From Kuschelorhynchus macadamiae (Eukaryota > Arthropoda > Insecta > Coleoptera > Curculionidae), in assembly GCA_030620095.1 (NCBI GenBank), contig JAUTXW010000211.1, forward strand, positions 112,916 through 176,915: a stretch of DNA of 64,000 nucleotides. Direction: 5' to 3'. The position numbers and the translations under genes are program-made. Under the pieces are notes generated by a model that made no database searches, was not told where the DNA came from, and worked only from the letters and a program-made list of their open reading frames with translations. Below are positions 26,301-35,736 of the stretch, piece after piece (the stretch's first letter is position 1; each line of letters begins with the position of its first letter).

Positions 26301-26727
26301 CGCTAAACTTCATCAATTCTATTTTCGGCAAATTCGCATTTGTGTTGCTACTAGAGTTTGAAATTGTCGGATTATGTAATAAAGATTTGTTTAAATAATG
26401 TTCAAAAAGTTCCGAAAAGGTAGCTTGAGTGCTATAATAAGTCGATAAAAATTTATCTTTTAGTTCGTCTTCGGTATCCAGATTTAGGGTTACGTCCGAA
26501 GCAAGTTGCGAAATCAAGTTAGTATGGTTTTTTATAAAATTGTCGCGAATAGTTTCCACTGCACTCATACGAATTTTAAATAACACTCTTTTAGTGGTAT
26601 CTATTTTACACTGTTCGGATAATTCGAATAAACGATTGATTTCATTCAAGGCACTTTGTCTATATGCGCGAAGTTTGCGAATTTTTTCGGACGTCGACAT
26701 TATTGAAAATTTCCCGAAAGTTTTCAC
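23314..26727 (-). CDS. BEL/Pao gag-protease-RT-RNase H polyprotein (truncated)
   Basis: 1137 codons open; the second Met at residue 10 (MSTSEK) is the likelier start. Gag occupies about 1-330. Three Cys/His clusters follow (CVLCKDKHLLYQC 342-354, CFNC...H...C about 375-388, CKECGSPHH 394-402). The aspartic protease has FRAVIDSGSQSSFIS (catalytic DSG at 482-484) and IDLLLGADVF (about 581-590). The RT has FTADIRQMYRQI (Asp 810) and YIDDI (886-890). The RNase H-like start VGFCNASEKGYAA (about 1058-1070) has Asn where BEL elements usually have the catalytic Asp (FCDAS). The ORF stops soon after, and RNase H and the integrase linker continue only in broken frames. In life it would build virus-like particles and copy element RNA. 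The long open frame suggests recent insertion, but the copy cannot be autonomous. Confidence 0.85.
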   Translation of the reverse strand: MKTFGKFSIMSTSEKIRKLRAYRQSALNEINRLFELSEQCKIDTTKRVLFKIRMSAVETIRDNFIKNHTNLISQLASDVTLNLDTEDELKDKFLSTYYSTQATFSELFEHYLNKSLLHNPTISNSSSNTNANLPKIELMKFSGDYKLFPTYKDMFDALVHSNNALKDIEKFNYLVSSLQGPPLSLVQCLPLIGNNYRIAYNNLIKRYTNPRFLAYSYWNSIENCQKIDRSKPQELRKPLDKFSKNLSALKNIGFTLDPFSDFILTNMLLKRLDPQTAKAFELSHDSVNIPDYKKLTEFLNRHCLALDTLDYTIAKPKVSFSGNKPNTVPRQTFYGQINNNLCVLCKDKHLLYQCKIFLSKNPFERKKICQKEHLCFNCLSRMHDLKTCKSTSRCKECGSPHHTLLHFRKENRDDNSNDNISHSINLPSINNVPKPVASASTTKEPTFTGFVRHKPTNVLLATARVDISDIFGNFHTFRAVIDSGSQSSFISEKCFRTLGLKKYHPHTVIQGINQSSTVQVLGGVSFHIKPTGSREPVISIDALILPTVWGKLPAYSLNLGNMAHISNINLADPLFYQSGDIDLLLGADVFSQILLDGKVTGHSLNQPDALLTIFGYVLIGKVSDSSRAINSFLCTFSHEPCLSESLSKFWEIENVPEVKVVSSEDDLCEQIFCSSYQRTENGRFVVSLPFHEPAPRFPGMLAIKRFLNLENRLIKNLNFYKQYCDFMQEYLDFGHMKAVVPIKNDNCYYLVHHGVFKNDSSTIRVVFNGSMGPPNQKPINECLLVGAKLQNDLCSILLNFRFYKVCFTADIRQMYRQILISPSDFDYQRIIWRFNRNEPLQDFSLLTVTYGLNCSPFLALRVIQELASTDGKKYPLAAAALINSTYIDDICCSCDSLDSAIELRDELISLLQRGGFELRKWSSNHPDILSIFPSSHISAHPLSFDHNSESLKILGLNWSPRNDFLYFSVNPSEKSCTKRHVLSELARTFDPLGILSPVTFLIKHLIQHLWRLGLNWDDEPPNDILRLWTQYKNDFSHLSKIQLPRRMSCDNYKYIDLVGFCNASEKGYAAVCYFRMCSNQDDFQIFFVMAKSKVSPLRKITIPRLELCAAVLLSKLMSYIVDLFSSKIASRPSLDPI

Positions 26728-27107
26728 TAAATTTAGTAAACAAACAATATAAATTTCTTATTTAATTCAAAGCAATAAAGATGGTACCAAATTTCAGGTT
26801 TTACTGAAAACAGGTGAATGAAGGTCGAATGACCGTTACAGATGCGCTATCGGTACCTGCAATTTTTAGGGAACATTTAAACAAATGGCGTACTTAACAA
26901 TCGAAATAATTTTTATAAAATAACTGAAAATTTTACACTACATAAATTTGTAAATTTTTGAGGTAATAAATGGCTAAAATGTACCCGAAAAAATGCTCAG
27001 TTTATCGGGAAAATTGCCTGGAATTTTATGGTCTAGCTTAAAATTGCGCTACTTTAAATATTAAACTAAGATTTTGTTAGATTTTTTAAAGAAAGAATAA
27101 AATCAAA
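26728..27107 (-). other. BEL/Pao 5' leader
   Basis: Untranslated spacer between primer binding site and gag start, AT-rich, with no ORF. Confidence 0.65.
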
Positions 27108-27124
27108 TCCGGCTCGAAGGACCA
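27108..27124 (-). promoter_or_regulatory. primer binding site, tRNA-Tyr type
   Basis: On the - strand tggtccttcgagccgga begins two bases after the LTR end. It is complementary to tccggctcgaaggaCCA, the 3' end of animal tRNA-Tyr as I remember it (acceptor stem starting CCTTCGA). This is the minus-strand primer site. Confidence 0.8.
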
Positions 27125-27126
27125 AA

Positions 27127-27704
27127 TGTTGCGTACTTCGATAGCTGATTAGTGAGAGATTTCAAAATGGGCTATATTTAATTATAAAAAGTATAAATAA
27201 ATGCGAATCTAGATGAGAGGAAAATAATGTAATAGAAAACTCACCCTTATAAGTTGATTCACTAAGAAGATTTATTGGCTGTCTTGTTCCTCGTTTTTTT
27301 CCGGTCTTCTAGAGAGCTCTCAATGTTCTTATCTTCTTATCTTCTGGATTGATTCAAGGAACAAGAACGAGTAACACACGAGGGTTTAAATAACCCGTTA
27401 CAAAAAGAAATTTAGTCAGTTACAAAATGCGGATAGATGCGTTAAGATAAATTATTAAAAAACGAGTCCCGAACAAATAGGACGTGCGTGATGCGAGAGA
27501 GAGAATTGTTGAACTGGTACCCTTTTTCGTCGTATGACGGATTTTAAGGGATTGCAATTTGCGCAAGTTCATAAAATTATTGTTAAATTACTGGCTGAAT
27601 AAATATTACGCGCGAGTTTAAAATGAATAGTTATAATTATTATAACGAATAAAAATTACTAATGACCAATTAAAAATAATAATAATAAAAATATCATTTA
27701 ACAC

Positions 27705-27707
<3 letters not shown>
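27127..27707 (-). repeat. BEL/Pao 5' LTR, about 581 bp
   Basis: On the - strand it starts tgggtgttaaatgatatt and ends tacgcaaca (TG...CA). The end next to the primer site matches the 3' remnant at 22634-22658. The outer border is placed at 27707 because TA repeats follow directly; 27703 (TGTT start) is the alternative. Confidence 0.75.
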
Positions 27708-27764
<57 letters not shown>

Positions 27765-27777
27765 TATATTTATACAT
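27708..27777. repeat. (TA)n tract at the BEL 5' flank
   Basis: About 53 bp of TA followed by imperfect aatatatatttatacatata. Confidence 0.95.
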
Positions 27778-28466
27778 ATATACAGGGTGTCCCAAAAGGT
27801 CTACCAATAATTTAGGAATACATAGATTTGATTAAAATATCGCGATTTAGCCATACTTAGTCCAAAAGTTAATATTAAAAAAGATACAGGATAATTAAGT
27901 TATAATTTTATTTTCGATTTTTTAAAATAATATCTCTGGTTTTTGAGATATTAAAGTGAAAATTGGTAATAACGGATTTTTTCTAGCCAGTAATAATAAC
28001 ACGCCTTCAAATTTTGATGTAACTTGTAGAGGGCGCTAAGACCGTTACTTTTTGTATTTAAAAATGTTCTTACTTTTTTGAATTCAAAATTAGGAAGTTT
28101 TGTATATACTAGTTCTTGCCGTGGTAATAGAGTCTCTAGTCCGGCGAAGATTTAGGATGTTCTCTTGGTAACCACAAATGTCGGTTTTGCTCCTGTTGGC
28201 GACTCTGGTGTTGTTTTGTGTATTAATTTTGGCGCTAGTTGTACTCGTCTCGCAACTAGCTGACTGTACTGAGGAAGACCTTAAGTCAGAAACACGTTTC
28301 TAAAGTTGGCCAAATTTAATTGTTTTAGCGGTCATCCCAATAAAATCCTTTTTCTACTATATAATAGTTCTTACCGCGTTAATCTTTTCCTACTTTCGAT
28401 TTAATACTCTTAGCTTGTGAGTTTCGCCACAGGTTGCTATATAAGTTTTTGCCTTCATCAAATACT
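27778..28466. other. composite repeat DNA with a possible Penelope-type terminus
   Basis: Starts tatacagggtgtcccaaaag; an inverse acaccctgtata lies at 28746-28757, so these may be ends of one element about 980 bp long. Inside, ctgaggaagaccttaagtca followed by gaaacacgtttct (about 28267-28302) resembles the terminal region of Penelope-like elements ('tgaagat...gaaacg'). There is no coding sequence. Confidence 0.4.
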
Positions 28467-28560
28467 AAACTGAATTGGGTCACACTTAATTATTCCTAAT
28501 AAAAGGAAATATTCATAACGAGGGAAATTCCGGGTAAAGGAAATTTACCGATTTTTTTAT
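28467..28560 (+). repeat. mosaic repeat right-end fragment, copy 8
   Basis: aactgaattgggtcacactt, then ataaaaggaaatattcat, then aacgagggaaattccgggta: only the right terminal module, without array units. This solo terminus suggests that the module can move, or be copied, separately. Confidence 0.8.
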
Positions 28561-28745
28561 ATCGATTAGCAAGAACCCGCGACTTGGTTCGCGTATGGCG
28601 ATAATGAAAGGAATATAAAGAGATACTTAAATCGCCTTATTTAAATACCTTGCTATAAACCACGTTTTTTGTTGCATTTTCTTTAAATTTTTGTCAACAG
28701 GGGCTTGGGAGATTTTTGTTTATAACTAATTTCCGATTTTTTGCC
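28561..28745. other. spacer before satellite
   Basis: No gene. The last roughly 35 bases (tttccgattttttgcc before acaccctgtata) match the end of the satellite unit that follows. Confidence 0.4.
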
Positions 28746-28931
28746 ACACCCTGTATAAATGTTTAAAAAATATGTAAAAAACAAAATAAAATATACCTGT
28801 TCAAGCCTTTTTTTTTGAAAAACTAACCGTTTTTGAAATAAAAAATTTTGTGATACAGAAGGGGCGGTTTCATCCCCTTGAAATTTTTGAAAAAAAATCT
28901 CTTTTTATCGAACATCCATATCCTACAATCA

Positions 28932-29189
28932 GTGAGTGAGTGAGTGAGATATACATTTATGACGCATTACCAACTACGGCTTTTTAGCGTCGAAGTCATT
29001 ATGAAGCACTATAATCTATTGTATACATTTATATCGTTCAAGAAGAGAAATAATGTTTTGGACCGTTCTACTGATAATATGTTCTTGATGTTGTTTTGAA
29101 GAGCATACTTCCTTCTGAAATGACTATACATTGCATTCAACAAGCAAATGTTCAACAGTCAGCGGTTTATCACATTTATCACAATATGG
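28932..29189 (-). pseudogene. I-type LINE, RNase H C-terminal end and 3' UTR
   Basis: YCDKCDKPLTVEHLLVECN reads on the - strand from about 29186 to 29130. This is the CxxC...H...C cluster that ends such polyproteins. It is the continuation of the frame at 31944, separated from it by the inserted LINE. Confidence 0.85.
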
Positions 29190-31943
29190 TTTAATGATAA
29201 TTACCTTGTGTTTCGTCGTGATCGTGAAACAAGTGCCAGTAAAAAGCTTGAAGGGGGAGGTGTACTGATCGCGGCCAACCGGGAGTATCAAGTGAATGGT
29301 CATCCGGAGTGGCAAAGCGATGCCGAAAACATTTGGGTAAAACTGTATACACAAAATAAAGGTAAAATACATATGTGTTGCGTTTACCTGCCTCCAGGTG
29401 ACATCAATGCGTTAGAATGTTTCACTACTAATTTGTATAGGCTATTTAATATAACATGTAGTGATACAGTGCTAATTTGTGGATACTTCAATATGTCCGA
29501 GGTACTTTGGATTTTTAAATTTGGTTTTACATATTTAACCGCAGAAAACATTTCTAGAAAATTTAAAGATCTGTTAGACACTATGAAGTTTTATAACTTA
29601 ATGCAGTTCAGCTCAATAAAAAACGATAATAATAAAACTTTAGATTTAGTATTTTGCAACAAATCATTAGTAAATAAAATAATAGTGGCGGAGCCACTTG
29701 TAAATGAAGATCAACATCATAAGAGCTTTGCATTTGATCTACTATTTTCCAATTCTAAATCCTTAGACTATAACTTTTAGTTATATATCGAATTTCAGAA
29801 AGGGTAACTACGAAGCGAATAATTTTGAAATCTTTGGTATTGATTGGCAAATGTTGTTTAGAGACTGTGAAAATGTTGATCAATGTGTAGATATATTGTA
29901 TGAACGGTTGGAAGAAGTGATTCATAACAATATTCCTAAAAGGAAAGTAAATAATAAATATCCGATTTATTTTAGTCGCAATACTAGTAAATTTGTTTCC
30001 CAAAAAAATAGACAACATAAAAAATGGAAACAAACAAAATGTCAAATAGACTATCAAATATTTTGTAGGCTAAGACAATTAACTAAGCAACTTATCCAGA
30101 GGGACTATACTACATACTTGTCTTCAATCCAAAATGACATGCCTGGTAATCCGAAAAAATTTTGGCATTTTATATCAGCAAATCGTAAAACTAATAATAT
30201 CCCTAACTTAATGCACCTTCATGGTGAATCTGCTGAGGGCCGAGCGAAGTATTTGCAACATTTTTTAGAAGTGTTTTTCAGCCATATGATCAAAAAACAT
30301 TTAGTAACACAACTGGAACTAGACAGTTAAATTGTAAAATAGTGCTTTCAGAGCAGGATGTCCGGCAAATTTTGTCAAACTTGGATGAGAATAAGGGTGG
30401 CGGTCCTGATGGATTACCGTCTATTTTTGTTAGAAAGTGTAAGGACAGTCTGTGCGTGCCATTAACATTAATATTCAATAGATCCTTTTCAGACTGTATT
30501 TTCCCTTCGAAATGGAAAGAAGTCTATGTTCTTCCTATCTTTAAAAGTGGCGATTCAAATTAGATCTGCAATTATAGGCCTATTTGTAAGTTAAATATGT
30601 TCAGTAAAGTTCTTGAATGTGTCGTGCATAAACACTTGCTACATAATATCAAATTAGACATCTTACAGGAGCAGCATGGTTTCTTTCCTAAGAGATCTGT
30701 GGAAACTAATCTCGTACAATATACCAACTTTATATTAAATGCAATGGATGCCCACGTTCAGGTTGAAGCCGTGTATACTGATTTCAGCAAAGTATTTGAC
30801 AAAATACAATTTAATATTTTAATAAGCAAGCTCTCTGAGATCGGTATATATGGGAACCTGCTGCGTCGGTTGGCGTCGTATGTTTTTAACAGAAGCCAGT
30901 TGGTTGTGGTTAATGGTTATAAGTCCAAATCTTACGTAGTAACTTCAGGAGTCCCCCAAGGATCACATTTGAGTCCACTTTTGTTTTTGATATATCTCAA
31001 TGACATTGGTCAATGTTTTAAAAATTGTAACTTCTCTTTATATGCAGATGACCTGAAAATGTATTCAGCAATCAAAAGTGTAAGTGAATGTTTTTGTCTT
31101 CAGCGCGCCTTGATCGCTTATATGGCTACTTCCAACACAACCGGCTGGTTCTAAATGTTGATAAATGTTGTTTCATTTCGTTCACTCGTAATTTTCAACA
31201 GTTCTAGTACGATTATAATTTTTATACTTACCTTTGAAACAAGTTCCTTCTATAAAAGATTTGGGAGTTATTTTAGATCAGAAAATGATCTTTTCTCTGC
31301 ACGTCGATTATGTAGTTGCTAAGGCAAACAAAATGTTGGGTTTTATACTTCGGCAGTGTAAACGGTTCAATTCTGTTCTAACAATGAAAAACCTATACTT
31401 CTCATTTGTTTATAGTAGCTTAAATTACGCATCTGTGGTGTTACATTTTAAGGAGACTGATACGTACAACATTATTAGCACGTCTCTTCTTCGAAAGAAG
31501 TTCAATTTTTTTTCTCTCGATGCTCGTCGTGAACATTCCGATATAGTTTTTCTCTTCAAAATTCTTAATAATCTGCTGGATTCACCACACATTCTATCGA
31601 ATATTAACTTTATAACTCAGCCGCGTGTTTTAAGAAATAATCCTTTATTTTTGAAGCCTTTTTGTAGAACAGAAATGCTCCAATTAATAGAATGCTGCCT
31701 TTATTCAACTCGAGATATGCTGATATTGATTTGTTTAATCATTCATTAAATTCTTTCAGAAACGCTATTAAAAGATCTTATGAAATTGTTTAAGCCTTTC
31801 ATATCTAGTTTAATTAGTCTAATGTATATACATTATATAACATTTTGTTGTTAAATGATAGTCTGTGCACCATCCTTGTATTCCCTGAATATCAAATTTG
31901 GACCTCTGGTCTGTTGATATTCTTTTTGAAATAAATAAATAAA
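29190..31943 (+). pseudogene. jockey-like LINE, 5'-truncated, with stops
   Basis: Begins inside the endonuclease domain: FNDNYLVFRRDRETSA, then GGGVLIAANREYQ, then VLICGYFNMSE (usually GDFN, so the Asp is lost), to about 29780. A linker follows (29851-30330). The RT runs 30342-31154: GGGPDGLPSIFVRKC, NYRPI, a stop at 30561, VYTDFSKVFDKIQ, GVPQGSHLSPLLFLIYLND, YADDLKMYS. The thumb is at 31234-31749 (SIKDLGVILDQKM). It ends in ttgaaataaataaataaa at 31926-31943. No RNase H is present. Several in-frame stops and frameshifts make it inactive. The clade (jockey, Daphne or CR1 neighbourhood) is uncertain. Confidence 0.85.
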
Positions 31944-32760
31944 TGGGGATGGAGATCTATTCATATGATAATCGTGTGTGATTCTTGTATGACCAATACG
32001 CAATCTAGAAAGAATAGATTCCTGTCTATTTAATTTTTCATGACTATTCTTATCAAAAAGTATATCTTTGATGGCATGTAGTTTACTTTCCTTCTCCATA
32101 ATATCCCTTTCACGTTGCACTAAATTTCTGACCCTATCATCAACCATCCTATTTCCGATATATGGCACCTTCTCACTATTCTCCCAACTGACCGCTAAAC
32201 TATCAGCCTGCTTATTACCCTCTATGCCAACATGACTCGGTACCCATAAAAATACAACTTCATAATTATAATTGCTTAATCTTTCTACATGGATCTGAAT
32301 ATCTATGGCCAGAAAATGCTTTGGGTTATAAGATTCAATCATATTTATTGAGCTCATTGAGTCAGTGGCAATGACCCACCTATGACACTCCTTATCCAGA
32401 ATGTATCTAATGGCCATGAGGATAGTGTATAATTCTACATTAATTCAAGCTCTTTCTTGATCTGATGGTATCTAACGTTAATACCAGCAGGATATATGGC
32501 TGAACGATATTGAATCTGTGCATATGGTATATGGAAAAACTGAGTGTAGGTAATATTATGTTTTTTAAATTTTAAGGAATCTTAAAGTATTTTTAAGTCT
32601 TCTTTGTTTCACCTTTGTTTGTTGACCTGCATTATGCACAGGATCCAACATTCTCAAGTAAGATTGTGGAGCCGATGGATAAATTATCGAGGCATAATCT
32701 AATTTCGATTGAATGAGGAGAGAGTAGGGAATCACGATAAGATCCCTATTTAGTGCCAGA
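31944..32760 (-). pseudogene. I-type LINE, RT C-terminus and RNase H
   Basis: The RT end around 32700-32620 reads SKLDYASIIYPSAPQSYLRM followed by LDPVHNAGQQ. The RNase H ORF (Met at 32417, though the domain starts further upstream) reads WVIATDSMSSINMIES (catalytic Asp), VVFLWVPSHVGIEGNKQADS (His and Asp of the last motif), ILSRLRIGHTRITHDYHMNR, then SPSP. At that point the frame runs into the inserted LINE's A-rich tail; the true continuation is at 29189. Confidence 0.85.
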
Positions 32761-33055
32761 TAGCATTATAATAACCTTTAAATCATATCCTTCTCACATT
32801 TACTCTTCAGGAATTTTATATGATGTTTAAAGTTTAACAAGGAGTAAAAAATTACCCCGAGGAAGCGATGACTGTTAGAGTTTGTTAATGATTAATAATA
32901 ATGTGAATTAAGATCAAGATTGATACGTTTAGAACATCGACATTCTCTGCAAAAATGCACACGTGGATTTTTCATAAGAAAATTTAAGGTTATGATTCGT
33001 ACATCACATAAAAAGAGTTAAGACATGTTTGAAGAAGATTTTGATTAACATATGA
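32761..33055 (-). other. I-type LINE internal scar (RT core missing)
   Basis: Between endonuclease and RT C-terminus only about 300 bp remain, with no RT catalytic motifs. A normal copy needs well over 1 kb here, so the RT core has been deleted or replaced. Confidence 0.6.
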
Positions 33056-34047
33056 TCATTGAGGAAGTAAGCTTTCTATTTTAGGAATGGAAGCTTCAAC
33101 GGCTTCAAAAATAGAAGAAACAAATCTGTGCATACTTGAATCGATATAAGAACGGTGTCCATTTGGTGATTTATTTATCTGATTCAATTTCTGCCAGTCG
33201 GCTTTTTTAGAATTATATTTAGGAATAGATGATGGTGAATGGCTCCAATCCAGCTCCTTAAGAACAGTTGGATAATGGTCACTGCCACATCTTCCAAAAG
33301 TCCCCACTGATACGAAGGGGCAACAGCATTTGTACCAATGGTAAGGTCGAGGGAGGGTGTTGTCCCAGTAGCTGAGGAGATAAACGTCTTAGAACCATTA
33401 TTCAAGACGTATAAGTGGTGTTGATTTATAATTTGTTGAAGAATTCTTCCTCTAGAATCTATATGATCTCAACCCCATACAGAATTATGGGCATTGAAAT
33501 CACCAACAATAACAAATGGTGTTGGTAACTGTATAATGAGGTCATTAAAGTCATTTACCTGAACAGCAACAGCAGGAGGAATATACAAACTACAAATAGT
33601 AATAGTAATCTTACTCTTACCACCTCATAATTGGAAATGATATTTATGGTATTTACAGTAATCATGGATTTAACCGAGATACATACTCCTTCAGAGGCAC
33701 AATTTGTTCTATCATGTCTGTAAGATTCATATCCATTTACGATAAAGGAGTCTGACAGCTTGAGATTGGTCTCCTGAACACTAATGATATTAGGACAATA
33801 TCTTCCTTTCAAAAGTTTAAGTTCATCTTTATGTAGAGTTGCTCTATTGTAATTCCAATGTGGAAGAGGAAAAGACATTATTTTCTGATTAGATCGTTTG
33901 TCTCTGATGAGCAGGTCTATCAATAGATTTATCAGAAGCAATAGATGATTCAGATGAACTCTCAATACTATTTATTTTATGTTTGGAATTTTTAGTAGAT
34001 TTAGAAGGTATCGTTAGCTTGAGAGGATTATGGGATTATGGGAGGAT
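33056..34047 (-). pseudogene. I-type LINE, ORF1 end and AP endonuclease
   Basis: The ORF2 start region (Met near 33875) reads HKDELKLLKGRYCPNIISVQ followed by ETNLKLSDSFIVNGYESYRH; the conserved QET Glu is visible. VIVGDFNAHNSVWG-stop-DHID at about 33515-33460 has the catalytic GDFN, and a Trp or other codon has turned into TGA. GSDHYPTVLKELDWS at about 33280 is the last SDHY motif. There are at least two frameshifts. The ORF1 C-terminus lies upstream at about 34020-33890. Confidence 0.8.
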
Positions 34048-34404
34048 TATCCTACAATCAACCTGTATGTCAAAATTCAGCTTTTTACGACAAGTGGTTT
34101 GAGCAGAATCGTGATTAATCAGTGATCCGATTTTTTAAAACACCCTGTATAGATTTTTAAGAAATTTTAAAATATGTAAAATATTCAAATAAAATACATC
34201 AGTTTAAGCGTTTTTCCAAAAAACCAACCGTTTTTTTAAACAAAAAATATTGGAATATTTAAGGAGAGGTTTTGAAAAATCCCTTCTTATCGAATCCCTA
34301 CATCCTACTATCAAACTGTGTGCCAAAATTCAGCTTCTTACGTCAAGCGGTTTGAGCAGAATCGTGATTAATCTGTGATCCGATTTTTTGAAACACCCTG
34401 TATA

Positions 34405-35736
34405 AATTTACAGCACAAAAAATAGTGTTGAAAGGTCTCGGTCACAAGACGATCATTTCAAAAAAAATATATAAATTGATGCAGTACAACTCTTTCACGA
34501 ACTTGCTGAAAAACTTGGCTTTTTCATATATATAGATATAGTGTTTTAAATATATAGATAGATGTTTTGTTATTGTTAGATTATAATTTATGATTGTTAA
34601 CTGTAAATCAGTTGGGGATTTCCCGTTAATAAAGTAAAGCAAATTTGCTTGTTAAGCTTCCTCTTCATAAAAAACGGCCATACTAAAAAAATGGGGAGTT
34701 TAAAATGAAAGACCGCCCCGGGTCTCAAATCCTTAGTCCGACACTGAATAAATCCTGAGCAATTCATGAAAGTCCAAAGATCGGAAGTCTGATTTATCCT
34801 TTTAAATATGGAGTAAACAACAGTAAATCTGTTGATATTGCGTCAAAGTCAATAGAAATGAAAATTCTAGTAAGTTTGGAAATTTTCCAAATATATCCCA
34901 TGATTTTAAGTGTCTAACGGTCAGCTTATTTCTCACGTCCTCCCATCTGACGACAGGGAATAAGATGATGTGGTGTGTGCATACGTAAAAACCTCGTGCA
35001 GTTTGTAGTATTGCTGAAATTTTTCGAAAATTCGATTCTACGAGCGTGCCCGGAATTTTATAGCACCTATTGGTTATAGAGATGGGCTATCGATAAAACT
35101 GTGCAGACAAAATAATTAATAATAAACTATTTAAATTCGGACATGGCTATAATTTCTTTTTGTTAACTAAAAATTTAATACATTTTTCAGATGACAATAT
35201 CTATATGTATTTTTATCGATCTGCATGGCATTCATAAACATTATATATATATTAAAAAGGTCAGAATAAGCTTTTAAAAACTCCTCTTAGGAAAAGCGGT
35301 TTTTTATCTAATATTGGCACACTGGTTTTGCTGACCAAGGACGGATTACATATTAGACACTGGCATGCCTCGATAATGCTACATACAATTTCACATTATT
35401 TTTAATATAAAAAATCTAAATTGCCAGTGCGCGGTATTCAATTCTTAACTAAGTACCTACCGAGAACCCATATAAAAAATTAATTCAATTCACTGAGGAA
35501 CGAATTTCACCCTTTTTCTTTGTTTCTTGAACAAAACCTATTTATTTGTATTCAACTACACCCAAGTAACTAAAAAATACCTATTAAAGAATTTAGTTGG
35601 CTCGCGAAAACAAATCTGAATTATTTGTTAGAAAATTTTAATTTATAGCCAATAAACATACAAAATACAGATAACAATATATTGTTGGTTCCACAAAAGC
35701 AATTAAATGGCACATTTTTATTATTGAATCTAAAGT
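34405..35736. other. unassigned DNA
   Basis: No gene, RNA or terminal repeat that I can name. A small GC patch gaccgccccgggtctc at 34711-34726 and a mixed region at 34930-35070 break the AT-richness. Neither shows a start, splice or domain signal. Confidence 0.4.

Larger units (their letters stand above)
22634..27707 (-). mobile_element. BEL/Pao LTR retrotransposon, internally deleted
   Basis: In - strand order: 5' LTR (27127-27707), primer binding site (27108-27124), leader, gag-pro-RT-RNase H ORF (26727-23314), broken linker, integrase start, and then a jump to the last roughly 25 bp of the 3' LTR (22634-22658) followed by TA repeats. Most of the integrase, the 3' untranslated region and nearly all of the 3' LTR are missing. 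Both outer flanks are TA tracts, so the 4-5 bp target duplication expected for this superfamily cannot be told from the repeat. Confidence 0.85.
28919..34060 (-). mobile_element. I-type LINE with 13-bp target duplication, itself interrupted
   Basis: Flanked by a direct repeat tatcctacaatca at 28919-28931 and 34048-34060, inside satellite unit 1. On the - strand, in order: ORF1 C-terminus (about 34020-33890, KLTIPSKSTKNSKHKINS), endonuclease, a deleted RT core, RT C-terminus and RNase H, then a 3' tail of (tcac)n-type repeats (complement of gtgagtgagtgagtgaga at 28932-28949). A second LINE is inserted within RNase H at 29190-31943. ORF1 plus AP endonuclease plus RNase H fits the I/R1-like groups. 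Confidence 0.85.
28746..34404. repeat. about 255-bp satellite, two units, first one split by LINEs
   Basis: Unit borders are acaccctgtata at 28746, 34140 and 34393. Unit 1 is 28746-28931 plus 34061-34139 (about 265 bp after removing the inserted LINE). Unit 2 is 34140-34392 (253 bp). Both contain ...accaaccg / ctaaccg..., ...tcttatcgaa..., ...atcctac..atcaa..., ...gtttgagcagaatcgtgattaat...gtgatccgatttttt.... The tandem arrangement with acaccctgtata joints suggests a satellite derived from a transposon with that terminus. Confidence 0.8.

Noticed and set aside
28932..28949. (GTGA)n tract as a CRISPR- or telomere-type repeat
   Set aside because: It is only four units and sits exactly at the 3' tail of the I-type LINE, where simple-repeat tails are normal.
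33056..33965. Small - strand ORFs at 33056-33307, 33184-33405 and 33555-33965 as independent genes
   Set aside because: They are consecutive pieces of one AP-endonuclease domain of the I-type LINE, separated by frameshifts.
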